From: Caulobacter henricii
GTDB taxonomy: Bacteria; Pseudomonadota; Alphaproteobacteria; Caulobacterales; Caulobacteraceae
NCBI RefSeq assembly: GCF_001414055.1
Contig: NZ_CP013002.1
Span: 930,001 to 994,000 of the forward strand
Reading direction: 5' to 3'
DNA length: 64,000 bases
The stretch's first letter is position 1, and the number at the start of each line of letters is the position of its first letter. A program made the translations under genes and the position numbers. The notes under the pieces are model-generated. The model was given only the letters and a program-made list of their open reading frames with translations. It did no database searches and was not told where the DNA came from. Shown here piece after piece: positions 18,822-26,248 of this stretch.

Positions 18822-20005
18822 TGAATCTTGGCTCCCTGCTTGATCCAGGCGCCCAGCTGGGCACGCTCGACGTCAGTCATGCCGGTCTCGTTGCCGAGCG
18901 GCATGCTGTTTGTGGCTACCGCACGTTCGTGAATTTTCGACGCATAGGTCCGGATGTGTTCGGGGGTGTCGAACACGGCGCCGCTGGGCGGGGCGGGGAA
19001 GCCCTTGTGGGTGGGCGTTGCGGCGTGGCAGGTCGTGCAGTGCTTCTGAACAATGGCCTCGGCGGTCGCGAACGGCACGGGCGACATCGCCGCGGCCTCT
19101 GCCTTTGGCTTGCCGCTGGCGATCACGCTGACGGCGAAGATCAGCATGGCCCCGTAGAACAGGTACTCGTGCCGGATCTGGCCCGAGTGTTTCAGGATGA
19201 AGAAGTAGCGGATCGACACCCCGCCGGCACTGATCAGGGCCAGCAGCAGCCAGGCCAGGGGATGGCCTGTCACGGCGGGATAGTGGTTGCTGATCATGAT
19301 GAAGATGACCGGCAGGGTCATGTGGGTGTTGTGCACCGAGCGCTGCTTGCCCATCGCCCCCAGGCGCGGATCAACCGGGCGGCCGGCCAGCATGTCGGCG
19401 ACGATCCGGCGCTGGTTGGGGATGATGATCAGGAAGACATTTCCGACCATGCAGGTGCCGATGATCGCGCCCACATGGATGAAGGCCCCGCGGTCGGTGA
19501 AGATCTGGGTCAGGGCCCAGGTCGCCGCCGTCAGGGACAGGAACCAGGCGATTCCAAACAGGCGCGGACGGTTGCCCAGGGGCGAGCGGCACAGGGCCTC
19601 ATAGACCAGCAGCCCGCCGAAGATGAAGGCCAGGCCGGTGGCGATGGCGGCACCCGGGTTGAAGGCGTGTTTGGCCGTGTCGATCAGATAGACCGGGGCC
19701 CCGACATAGTAGAGCACGATCAGCAGGGCGAAGCCCGACAGCCAGGTGGTGTAGGCCTCCCATTTGAACCAGTGCAGGTGGTCGGGCATGTGCGGCGGGG
19801 CCGTCATGTACTTCTGCGAATGGTAGAAGCCGCCGCCGTGCACGGCCCACAGCTCGCCCTTCACCCCGGCCTTGGCCGGGACAGGGTCGCGCAGATTATT
19901 GTCCAGCCAGACGAAATAGAAAGACGCCCCGATCCAGGCGACACCGGCGATCACATGCAGCCAGCGCAGGCACAGGCTGGCCCAGGCAGCGAAATCATAG
20001 TCCAT
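18818..20005 (-). CDS. puuD: membrane urate hydroxylase PuuD with cytochrome c domain
   Basis: 395 aa. It oxidises urate to 5-hydroxyisourate at the inner membrane without making H2O2, passing electrons to its own heme and the respiratory chain. Residues 1-300 hold about eight hydrophobic segments (first WLHVIAGVAWIGASFYFVW) with conserved His residues. The C-terminal domain (about 315-395) has the heme site KHCTTCHA and a later NSMPLGNETGMT giving the Met ligand. It replaces soluble UraO/PucLM here, and no other urate oxidase is seen. It overlaps uraD (TGATG) and tetR (ATGA). Confidence 0.94.
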   Translation of the reverse strand: MDYDFAAWASLCLRWLHVIAGVAWIGASFYFVWLDNNLRDPVPAKAGVKGELWAVHGGGFYHSQKYMTAPPHMPDHLHWFKWEAYTTWLSGFALLIVLYYVGAPVYLIDTAKHAFNPGAAIATGLAFIFGGLLVYEALCRSPLGNRPRLFGIAWFLSLTAATWALTQIFTDRGAFIHVGAIIGTCMVGNVFLIIIPNQRRIVADMLAGRPVDPRLGAMGKQRSVHNTHMTLPVIFIMISNHYPAVTGHPLAWLLLALISAGGVSIRYFFILKHSGQIRHEYLFYGAMLIFAVSVIASGKPKAEAAAMSPVPFATAEAIVQKHCTTCHAATPTHKGFPAPPSGAVFDTPEHIRTYASKIHERAVATNSMPLGNETGMTDVERAQLGAWIKQGAKIQ

Positions 20006-20529
20006 CAGGACCTCACCGCGTCGGTCAGGCGGAGTCTGGAGATATGGCCGATCTGGGTGATCGCTTCGGCGATTTCCTGGTCCTGATCATTCGCAAGCCG
20101 TGCCTGCATGGCGGCCAGGATCGAGGTCTTGTCGTTCAGCCGGACGGCGATGATGAACGGAAAGCCGAAACGGGCGGCATAGGCGGCGTTCAGGGTGTGG
20201 AAGCGCTCGAACTCCTCCGGAGTCAGGCGGTCCAGGCCGGCGCTGGCCTGTTCGGCATGGCTTTCGGCGGTCAGCGCCTTGGCGACCGCGGCCTTGCCGG
20301 CCAGCTCCGGGTGAGCGCGGATCAGGGCCAGCTTGTCGGCGGTGGAGGCGGCGTCCAGCACGGCCATCATGCCGGCATGCATGCCCTCCAGGCTCTCGAA
20401 AGGCCGTTCGTCCCAGGCGCGCTCAACCACCCAGGGCGAGAGCTCGAACGCAAAGCCCAAGGCGGTGGTGAAGCCGGTCCGATTCATGCTGTTGAGCAGA
20501 TTCAACGAAAGGGGAGGGGCTGAGCTCAT
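20005..20529 (-). CDS. uraD: OHCU decarboxylase
   Basis: 174 aa. It decarboxylates 2-oxo-4-hydroxy-4-carboxy-5-ureidoimidazoline to S-allantoin. Family marks: FELSPWVVERAWDERPF near 32-48, LALIRAHPELAGKAA (about 75-89, containing the catalytic His), and the C-terminal FIIAVRLNDK followed by EIAEAITQIGHISRLRL. The ATG at 20529 is chosen; a frame extension to 20580 would be encoded by one arm of the perfect inverted repeat next to it and is an artefact. It overlaps puuD by one base. Confidence 0.94.
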   Translation of the reverse strand: MSSAPPLSLNLLNSMNRTGFTTALGFAFELSPWVVERAWDERPFESLEGMHAGMMAVLDAASTADKLALIRAHPELAGKAAVAKALTAESHAEQASAGLDRLTPEEFERFHTLNAAYAARFGFPFIIAVRLNDKTSILAAMQARLANDQDQEIAEAITQIGHISRLRLTDAVRS

Positions 20530-20550
20530 GCTGTGAGCTCCCCAAATCCC

Positions 20551-20661
20551 GTCATCCCGCGCCTCGTGCGCGGGACCCATGGTTCAGCTTCCACGTGAGA
20601 GCGTGATCTTCCCCGCACCTGCGACAGACAAATGGGTCCCGCGCACGAGGCGCGGGATGAC
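20551..20661. repeat. perfect 30-bp inverted repeat
   Basis: Arm GTCATCCCGCGCCTCGTGCG... at 20551-20580 and its exact reverse complement at 20632-20661, 30 of 30 matching, with 51 bp between. It sits between uraD and puuE inside the catabolic operon. No open frame or transposase is present, so it is a non-autonomous palindromic element (REP/BIME-like or MITE-like). Confidence 0.9.
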
Positions 20662-20680
20662 GGGGGAATATTGGAAGCGC

Positions 20681-21595
20681 TCATTTGGAGGCCACCTCAT
20701 ACGGATGCGTATTCAGCCAGTGCCGGGCGATATCGATCCGCCGGGCCACCCAGACCTTGTCGTGGGCCATCACATGCTCGAGGAAGCGCCGGAGACCCAG
20801 GATCCGTCCGGGCTTGCCGACCACGCGGCAGTGCAGGCCGATGCTCATCATCTTCGGCGCGGTCTCGCCCTCGACATAGAGGGCGTCGAAGGCGTCGCGC
20901 AGATAGGTGAAAAAGTGCTCGCCGGTGTTGAAGCCCTGGGCCGCCGTGAAGCGCATGTCGTTGGCTTCCAGCGTGTAGGGCACGATCAGCTGCGGGCGGC
21001 CGTGCTGGGCGTCGTAGTAGGGCAGGTCGTCGGCATAGCTGTCGGCGTCATAGACGAAGCCGCCGTCCTGGGCGATCAGCCGCGCGGTGTTGGGGCTGGT
21101 GCGGCCCTGATACCAGCCCAGCGGTCGCTCGCCGGTCAGGCGGGTCTGGATCTCGATGGCCTTGCCGATGTGCTCCAGTTCCTTGTCGGGCGTGAAATGC
21201 TGGTAGTCGATCCAGCGATAGCCGTGGCTGGCGATTTCCCAGCCGGACTCCATCATCGCCTCGACCGCGTCGGGATGGCGCTCCATCGCCTGGGCGACGC
21301 CGAACACGGTCAGCGGCAGGCCCAGCTCGTCGAACAGCCGGCGGATGCGCCAGAACCCGGCCCGCGAGCCGTATTCGTAGAGGCTCTCCATCGACATGTT
21401 GCGCATGCCCTCGATGGGCTGGGCCCCGACCATTTCCGACAGGAAGAACTCGGAGGCGGGGTCGCCATGCAGGATCGAGCGCTCGGCGCCTTCCTCGTAG
21501 TTGAGGACGAACTGAACGGCGATCCGGGCGCCGCTAGGCCATTGGGCGTGGGGCGGGGTGGCGCCGTAGCCGATGAGGTCGCGGGGGTAGGTCAT
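20681..21595 (-). CDS. puuE: allantoinase PuuE (polysaccharide-deacetylase fold)
   Basis: 304 aa. It hydrolyses allantoin to allantoate. This is the cofactor-independent PuuE type rather than the amidohydrolase AllB. Motifs include QFVLNYEEGAERSILHGD (about 28-45), FGVAQAMERHP, GWEIASHGYRWIDYQ (about 118-132), GWYQGRTSPNT and IGLHCRVVGKPGR near 250. The length matches the family. Start ATG at 21595. It lies between two intergenic repeats but in line with uraD and pucG. Confidence 0.94.
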   Translation of the reverse strand: MTYPRDLIGYGATPPHAQWPSGARIAVQFVLNYEEGAERSILHGDPASEFFLSEMVGAQPIEGMRNMSMESLYEYGSRAGFWRIRRLFDELGLPLTVFGVAQAMERHPDAVEAMMESGWEIASHGYRWIDYQHFTPDKELEHIGKAIEIQTRLTGERPLGWYQGRTSPNTARLIAQDGGFVYDADSYADDLPYYDAQHGRPQLIVPYTLEANDMRFTAAQGFNTGEHFFTYLRDAFDALYVEGETAPKMMSIGLHCRVVGKPGRILGLRRFLEHVMAHDKVWVARRIDIARHWLNTHPYEVASK

Positions 21596-21608
21596 CGTGA
21601 TTTCATCT

Positions 21609-21716
21609 GCCCCCTACGGGGGCGGACGACCGCGCAGCGGTCAGGTGGGGGCGAGTGGTCGCCACGACTGGCCCCCTCCGCGCCTTCGGCGCTCCTCCCC
21701 CGGAGGGGGAAGATGA
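21609..21716. repeat. tandem pair of palindromic intergenic repeats
   Basis: The first unit (about 21609-21651) reads GCCCCCTACGGGGG ... GGTCAGGTGGGGGC and belongs with the copy at 13018-13053. The second (about 21670-21716) reads GGCCCCCTCCGCG ... CTCCCCCGGAGGGGGAAGAT and resembles parts of 18017-18135. They fill the puuE-pucG junction. Confidence 0.75.
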
Positions 21717-21731
21717 ACCTTGCCCTATCCA

Positions 21732-22955
21732 TCACGAATACACCTTCGCCGCCGCATCGACTCCAGCCCCCGGCGTCGCCGAGAAGCCCTCCCACCGCAG
21801 CACCGCCTCCAGGGCTGCCAGGGTGGTCAGCACCGCGTGTTTGCGGGCATTGACCCCCATCGCCCCGATCCGCCAGATCTTGCCGGTCAGCGGGCCGAAC
21901 GCCGTGCCGATCTCGATCTCGAATTCGGTGCGCATGCGGGCCCGCACGCGGTCGCCGTCGATGCCGGCCGGGATCCAGATGCCGGTGACGTTGGTCATCT
22001 TGTGGGCCGGGTCGCCGTAGACGCTCAAACCCATCGCCTCGACCCCGGCGACCACGGCGGCGCCGGCCGAGGCGTGGCGGGCGAAGCGGGCGTCCAGGCC
22101 CTCCTCCAGCGCGACGCGGGCGCATTCGCGGGCGGCGTAGAGCATGCTGGCCGCCTCGGTGTGGTGGTTCAGGCGCTTGTCGGACCAGTAGTCCATGATC
22201 ATCGCCAGGTCGAAATAGTTGGAGGCGATGCGGCGGCCCGCGCCGCTGACCGCGCCCGCCGTGGCGATGCCACGCTCGACATGCTTGCGGCCGGCGATGT
22301 GCTCGGCGGCACGGTCGCTGATCGTGATCGGGGCCGAGCCCGACGGACCGCCCAGGCACTTCTGCAGGCCGGCGGTGACGATGTCGGCCTGCCACTGGTC
22401 CACCGGACACGGCATGCCGGCCAGGGTGGCGGTGGCGTCGACATAGAGCAGGGCGTCATGCCGGCGGCAGATCTCGCCGATGGCCTCGATCGGCTGGGCC
22501 ATGGTGGTCGAGGTGTCGCCGTGCACGCAGGCCACCAGGCGCGGCTTGACCCGCGCCACGGCGTCTTCGACGGCCTGAGGATCGATGACCTTGCCCCATT
22601 CGCCCTCGACCAGGGTGACCCTGGCGTCGCAGCGCTCGGCGATCTCGGACAGCAGAAGACCAAAGCGGCCGGCATTGACCACCACCACGTCGTCGCCCGG
22701 GGCCAGCACCGAGACCAGGGCCGCCTCGATCCCGGCGCGCGAAGTGCCGTCGACCAGGAAGGTCCAGCGGTTCTGCGTCTGGAAGACCTGGCGGTACAGG
22801 GCCATGGTCTCGTTCATATAGCCGGTGAATTCCGGGTCGAACTGGCCCAGCAACTGGACGGACATGGCGCGCAGCACGCGCGGATGCACATTGATCGGGC
22901 CGGGGCCCATCAGCAGGCGGGGCGGGTGGTCGAGGTCTTTGAAAGTGTCGGTCAT
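21732..22955 (-). CDS. pucG: (S)-ureidoglycine-glyoxylate aminotransferase
   Basis: 407-aa class V PLP aminotransferase. It moves the amino group of ureidoglycine to glyoxylate, giving oxalurate and glycine. Seen: LMGPGPINVHPRVLRAMS (about 15), DGTSRAGIEAAL (about 69), VHGDTSTTM (about 144) and the PLP lysine in TAGLQKCLGGPSG (about 190-202). Alanine-glyoxylate transaminases are close relatives, but position between allC and puuE favours PucG. The ATG at 22955 begins MTDTFKDLDHPPRLL; the open frame upstream is a shadow of allC. Confidence 0.9.
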   Translation of the reverse strand: MTDTFKDLDHPPRLLMGPGPINVHPRVLRAMSVQLLGQFDPEFTGYMNETMALYRQVFQTQNRWTFLVDGTSRAGIEAALVSVLAPGDDVVVVNAGRFGLLLSEIAERCDARVTLVEGEWGKVIDPQAVEDAVARVKPRLVACVHGDTSTTMAQPIEAIGEICRRHDALLYVDATATLAGMPCPVDQWQADIVTAGLQKCLGGPSGSAPITISDRAAEHIAGRKHVERGIATAGAVSGAGRRIASNYFDLAMIMDYWSDKRLNHHTEAASMLYAARECARVALEEGLDARFARHASAGAAVVAGVEAMGLSVYGDPAHKMTNVTGIWIPAGIDGDRVRARMRTEFEIEIGTAFGPLTGKIWRIGAMGVNARKHAVLTTLAALEAVLRWEGFSATPGAGVDAAAKVYS

Positions 22956-22980
22956 GTCGTCTTCGTTCTCGGGCGGCCCT

Positions 22981-23068
22981 CGCCCTTCGACGGGCTCAGG
23001 ATGAGGGCTACGGACAGGTCCTTGAGGCAGGGCATTCGAGATCCTCACCCTGAGCCTGTCGAAGGGCG
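22981..23068. repeat. inverted repeat of the CCCTTCGACAGGCTCAGG family
   Basis: Arm 22981-23006 and arm 23043-23068, 24 of 26 positions complementary, 36 bp apart. The second arm overlaps the 3' end of allC and provides its stop codon. This motif family is common between genes in G+C-rich alphaproteobacteria. Confidence 0.85.
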
Positions 23069-24442
23069 TGGATCTCGGTCCGCCAGCCTCTCCACGAACG
23101 CCAGCATCGCCTGCGCCGCCAGGGCACAATCGGCCTCGGTGACGGACTCGGCCGGATTGTGGCTGATCCCGCCCTCGCAGCGGATGAACAGCATGGCGGT
23201 GGGGCAGAGGTCGGCCATCACCATGGCGTCGTGGCCCGCCCCGCTGGGCAGGCGGCGGACGGGCAGGCCGAGGTCGCCGACGGCCGATTCCAGCAGGGCC
23301 GTGAGATCCGGATCGCAGGGACTCTCGTCCAGGGCCTGCATCAGGGTGACAGTGGCCGTCAGGCCCCGCCGCGCGGCGATGGTGTGGATCTCGGTGGTGA
23401 TGGCCTCGACCGCCGCGTCGCGGGTCGCCGAGGTCTCGGCGCGGATGTCCATCGAGAATTCGACGGCGCCGGGAATGACGTTGAAGGCGCCGGGCAGGGC
23501 AGTCATGCGGCCGACCGTGCCGACCAGGTTGTCGGTCCCGGCCCGACAGATCCGCTCCAGGGCCAGGATGCACTCGGCGGCGGCGGGGCCGGGGTCCTTG
23601 CGCAGAGGCATGGGCGTGGTGCCGGCATGACCGGCCATGCCGGAGATCCGTACCATCAGCCGCTTCTGGGCCGCGATGGCGGTGACGACACCCAGGGCCA
23701 GGCCCTCGGCCTCCAGAACCGGGCCCTGCTCGATATGGGCTTCCAGAAAGGCGATGACGTCCGACGGCTTGCGGGCCGCCTCGGTGATCCGGGCCGGGTC
23801 GAGTCCGAAGGCGGTGAAGGCCTGCGCCAGGGTCACCCCCTCGGCGTCGATCATGCCCAGCACGGCGGCCGGATCCAGCGTGCCGGCCACGGCACGGCTG
23901 CAGCTCATCGAGGCGGCGAAGCGCGAGCCCTCCTCGTCGCCGAACGCGATGACCTCGAGGGCGAAGGGCAGGCGGCGGCCGGCATCGTGCAGGGCCTCGA
24001 TCAGGTCTACCCCCAGCAGGATCCCCAGCGGCCCATCATAGCGTCCGCCGTTGCGGACGCTGTCGATGTGCGAGCCGATCAGCAGGGCCGGAGCGTCGGG
24101 ACTGGCACCCTCATAGCGGCCGATCAGATTGCCGGCGGCGTCGCGGCGCACCGTCATGCCGGCTTCAGTGATCCACAGGCTGAGGGTGTCGAGGGCGGCG
24201 TCATGGGCGGGGCTCAGAAAGCGGCGCGTCAGCTGGCCGTCGACCTCGCTATAGGGCGGGACGCCCAGCAGGTCGCAACGCGCCTTGGCCCTGCCGCCCA
24301 TGTCAAACGCCCCCGTCACGCCGGTTTGACTCCGCTCCACAGCCCCGCTTGCCGTGGCGACCTTGGTAGCGCAGGCTGGGGTCAGCCGCGCGGCCCAGGG
24401 CAGGCGCAGGGCTGCATGGCCCGGCAATGCCTCGACAGGCAC
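23045..24442 (-). CDS. allC: allantoate amidohydrolase (M20 family)
   Basis: 465 aa. It hydrolyses allantoate to ureidoglycine, CO2 and ammonia. M20 zinc ligands are visible: the His and Asp in GSHIDSVRNGGRYDG (about 121-135), the Glu pair in GDEEGSRF (about 169) and the His in AHIEQGPVLEAEG (about 235). Homologous N-carbamoyl-amino-acid hydrolases are the alternative, but context fixes allantoate. The ATG at 24442 fits operator D 26 bp upstream. The last seven residues RPSTGSG and the stop come from a palindromic repeat, so the natural C-terminus has been altered or extended. First gene of the minus-strand operon. Confidence 0.92.
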   Translation of the reverse strand: MPVEALPGHAALRLPWAARLTPACATKVATASGAVERSQTGVTGAFDMGGRAKARCDLLGVPPYSEVDGQLTRRFLSPAHDAALDTLSLWITEAGMTVRRDAAGNLIGRYEGASPDAPALLIGSHIDSVRNGGRYDGPLGILLGVDLIEALHDAGRRLPFALEVIAFGDEEGSRFAASMSCSRAVAGTLDPAAVLGMIDAEGVTLAQAFTAFGLDPARITEAARKPSDVIAFLEAHIEQGPVLEAEGLALGVVTAIAAQKRLMVRISGMAGHAGTTPMPLRKDPGPAAAECILALERICRAGTDNLVGTVGRMTALPGAFNVIPGAVEFSMDIRAETSATRDAAVEAITTEIHTIAARRGLTATVTLMQALDESPCDPDLTALLESAVGDLGLPVRRLPSGAGHDAMVMADLCPTAMLFIRCEGGISHNPAESVTEADCALAAQAMLAFVERLADRDPRPSTGSG

Positions 24443-24468
24443 CAGACCTTGCGGCCGGTGCCTGCGAA

Positions 24469-24490
24469 TAAGTCATAAACCACTTACTTA
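24469..24490. promoter_or_regulatory. predicted purine-regulon operator, site D
   Basis: The best copy: TAAGT, 12 nt (CATAAACCACTT), ACTTA, with perfectly complementary outer pentamers. It lies 26-47 bp upstream of the allC ATG, in a short AT-rich stretch that also adjoins the end of the anti-sigma gene. Confidence 0.75.
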
Positions 24491-24497
24491 GCGGGGC

Positions 24498-25220
24498 CTA
24501 GGCCTTGACGAACTTGCCGATCGCGCGGACCGAGCCGGTGGCCACGCCGGTCGGGGCACCGCCGGGGGGTTCGTCAGTCACCGCCAGGGTCGCCGTATAG
24601 GTCCCACCGCCGCGCAGGCCGGCGGGCAGGGCGATCTGGATCGGAGCGTCGGTCGGGATCATGCCCAGGGAGATGGCCTTCTGGCCCTCGGGGATGATCC
24701 ACAGTTCCGGCGCCCGGCCCTCGGGCATGTCCATCGCCACCGGCGTCAGGATCAGCTTGTCGGTCGCATGGTCGAGGGTGGCGATCAGGGCCGGCTGGTT
24801 CGAGGCCGGATCATTGATCAGGGCGACCTCGGCCGCCGCCGGGGTGGCGGGCGCTATGGCCGGAACGGGGGCTGTGCGCGGGGTCATGATCAGGGCCGCG
24901 ACGCTGGCCGCTGCCAAGGCCAGGGCCCCGACCGAGACGCCACGCCAGACACTGACATTGTTCCAGAGGGGCGGCTTGCTGCGTTCGCCGACCAGGCTGG
25001 CGATCCGGGGCCACAGGCCGGCGGACGGTTCCACCGCCTGGATATCGGCCGAGAGCGGGCTCAGGCGGGCTTCCCACCATTGCACGGCGCGGGCGAAGGC
25101 GGGCTCGGCGGCGATCTTGCGCCGGGCCTCGGCCCGTTCCTCGGCATCGAGCACGCCCAGGACATATTCGCCGGCCAGGGGGCGTTCGTCTTCGAGTTCG
25201 GTGACGGGGGTGTCGGTCAT
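24498..25220 (-). CDS. anti-sigma factor, RskA type
   Basis: 240 aa. The N-terminal cytoplasmic part (1-90) has LAGEYVLGVLDAEERAEARR, the opening typical of RskA/anti-sigma-K zinc-less anti-sigma domains. One membrane segment follows at about 91-113 (GVSVGALALAAASVAALIM), then a periplasmic RskA domain with PEGRAPELWIIPEGQKAISLG. It would hold the ECF sigma factor encoded just upstream inactive until a membrane or periplasmic signal. The ATG at 25220 overlaps the sigma stop (ATGA); a GTG at 25232 is possible. Confidence 0.9.
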   Translation of the reverse strand: MTDTPVTELEDERPLAGEYVLGVLDAEERAEARRKIAAEPAFARAVQWWEARLSPLSADIQAVEPSAGLWPRIASLVGERSKPPLWNNVSVWRGVSVGALALAAASVAALIMTPRTAPVPAIAPATPAAAEVALINDPASNQPALIATLDHATDKLILTPVAMDMPEGRAPELWIIPEGQKAISLGMIPTDAPIQIALPAGLRGGGTYTATLAVTDEPPGGAPTGVATGSVRAIGKFVKA

Positions 25221-25771
25221 GCTTCGAGACACGCGCGAAGGCTGATCAGGCTGCGCCGGATCCAGCTTTTCATCGTGCCCAGGGGAACGCCGATCATCTG
25301 GGCCAGGGCATCATAGGTGACGCCTTCGAAGAAGGCGGTGCGGACGGCGCCGGCATGCTTGGGGTCCAACTGGTCCAGACAGCCGTTGAGGCGCAGGCGG
25401 TCTTCGTCGGTCTCGACCAGGGTCGAGGCGAGGGGGGCTGTATCGGGCAGGGCTTCGGCTTCCTCGACGCCCGCCATCACCCGGCCGCCGCGGGCCCGCA
25501 GCTTGTCGATCGAGCGGTTGCGGGCCATCGACACCAGCCAGGTGATCGGGCTGGCCTTTTCGGGATCAAAGCGGTCGGCCTTGTTCCAGACGGAAAGATA
25601 CACATCCTGCAGCACGTCTTCCGCCTCCTCGCGGTCGTTCAAGATACGGAGGCAGACGCCAAACAGTTTCGCCGAGGTGTGGCGGTAGACGTACTTCAGG
25701 GCGTCGGAATCACGATTGGTGACGCGGGCGATGGCCCGGGAAAGCAAGGCTCTACTGGTATCGGCATCCAT
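25217..25771 (-). CDS. ECF RNA polymerase sigma factor
   Basis: 184 aa. Sigma region 2 at about 25-90 (KLFGVCLRILNDREEAEDVLQDVYLSVW, then ARNRSIDKLRARGGR); region 4 at about 130-180, with the helix-turn-helix FFEGVTYDALAQMIGVPLGTMKSWIRRSL. AGGAA precedes the ATG by about 10 nt. Transcribed with its anti-sigma. Upstream on the same strand lie cfa-like and DUF2177 genes, and divergently an amine oxidase and DUF1365; these accompany sigmaE-ChrR photooxidative-stress systems in other alphaproteobacteria, so they are likely targets. Confidence 0.94.
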   Translation of the reverse strand: MDADTSRALLSRAIARVTNRDSDALKYVYRHTSAKLFGVCLRILNDREEAEDVLQDVYLSVWNKADRFDPEKASPITWLVSMARNRSIDKLRARGGRVMAGVEEAEALPDTAPLASTLVETDEDRLRLNGCLDQLDPKHAGAVRTAFFEGVTYDALAQMIGVPLGTMKSWIRRSLISLRACLEA

Positions 25772-25845
25772 CGATCGGTCGTTCCTGCGGTCCTATGTCG
25801 CACGACGGTGGCATGGCACCGGAACGCGCGCAATCGTTGTCGAGG

Positions 25846-26247
25846 TCAGCGTGTCGCGCGCAGGGCCAGGAAGCCGACCGAGGCGGCGACGGTGGTGACA
25901 AATGTCCCCCAGCTCAGGTCGATCAGGGTGATGGTCGTGGACCAAACCTTGAGGGTCGCCTGGTTGGTCAGGTCATAGGTGGCATAGGCGCAGAAGCCGA
26001 ACACGGCGGCATGGACCAGCAGCCGCTTCCAGCTGTTGTTCTCGGCAGCCGGCAGGATGGCCAGCACGAAAACGCCGGTCAGATAGATCAGATAGAAGGC
26101 CACGGCGGCCGGCAGGTTGACCGTGTCGGCCATGATCTCGCCGATCACGGGGCGATAGAGCCGCGAGGCCGACAGGGTCAGCCAGATCATGTCCAGCACC
26201 AGAAAGGCGGCGCCGGTGGCGAGGTATCCGTAAACGTAGCGCTTCAT
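25846..26247 (-). CDS. DUF2177 membrane protein
   Basis: 133 aa with four hydrophobic segments: about 8-26 (LATGAAFLVLDMIWLTLSA), 46-66, 77-92 and 106-127. DUF2177 proteins have no known activity but recur next to cfa-like and DUF1365 genes under ECF sigma control. The N-terminal DMIWLTL is a family feature. It begins one base after the cfa-like stop and ends 75 bp before the sigma gene, so it is probably part of the same transcript. Confidence 0.88.
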   Translation of the reverse strand: MKRYVYGYLATGAAFLVLDMIWLTLSASRLYRPVIGEIMADTVNLPAAVAFYLIYLTGVFVLAILPAAENNSWKRLLVHAAVFGFCAYATYDLTNQATLKVWSTTITLIDLSWGTFVTTVAASVGFLALRATR

Positions 26248-26248
26248 C

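Noticed and set aside
20530-20580. Upstream ATG giving uraD 17 extra residues
   Set aside because: The extra codons fall in the arm of a perfect inverted repeat; homologous proteins start near MSSAPPLSLN.
21720-23630. 636-residue plus-strand frame across pucG and the repeat
   Set aside because: Shadow of pucG and allC on the other strand, made open by codon bias.
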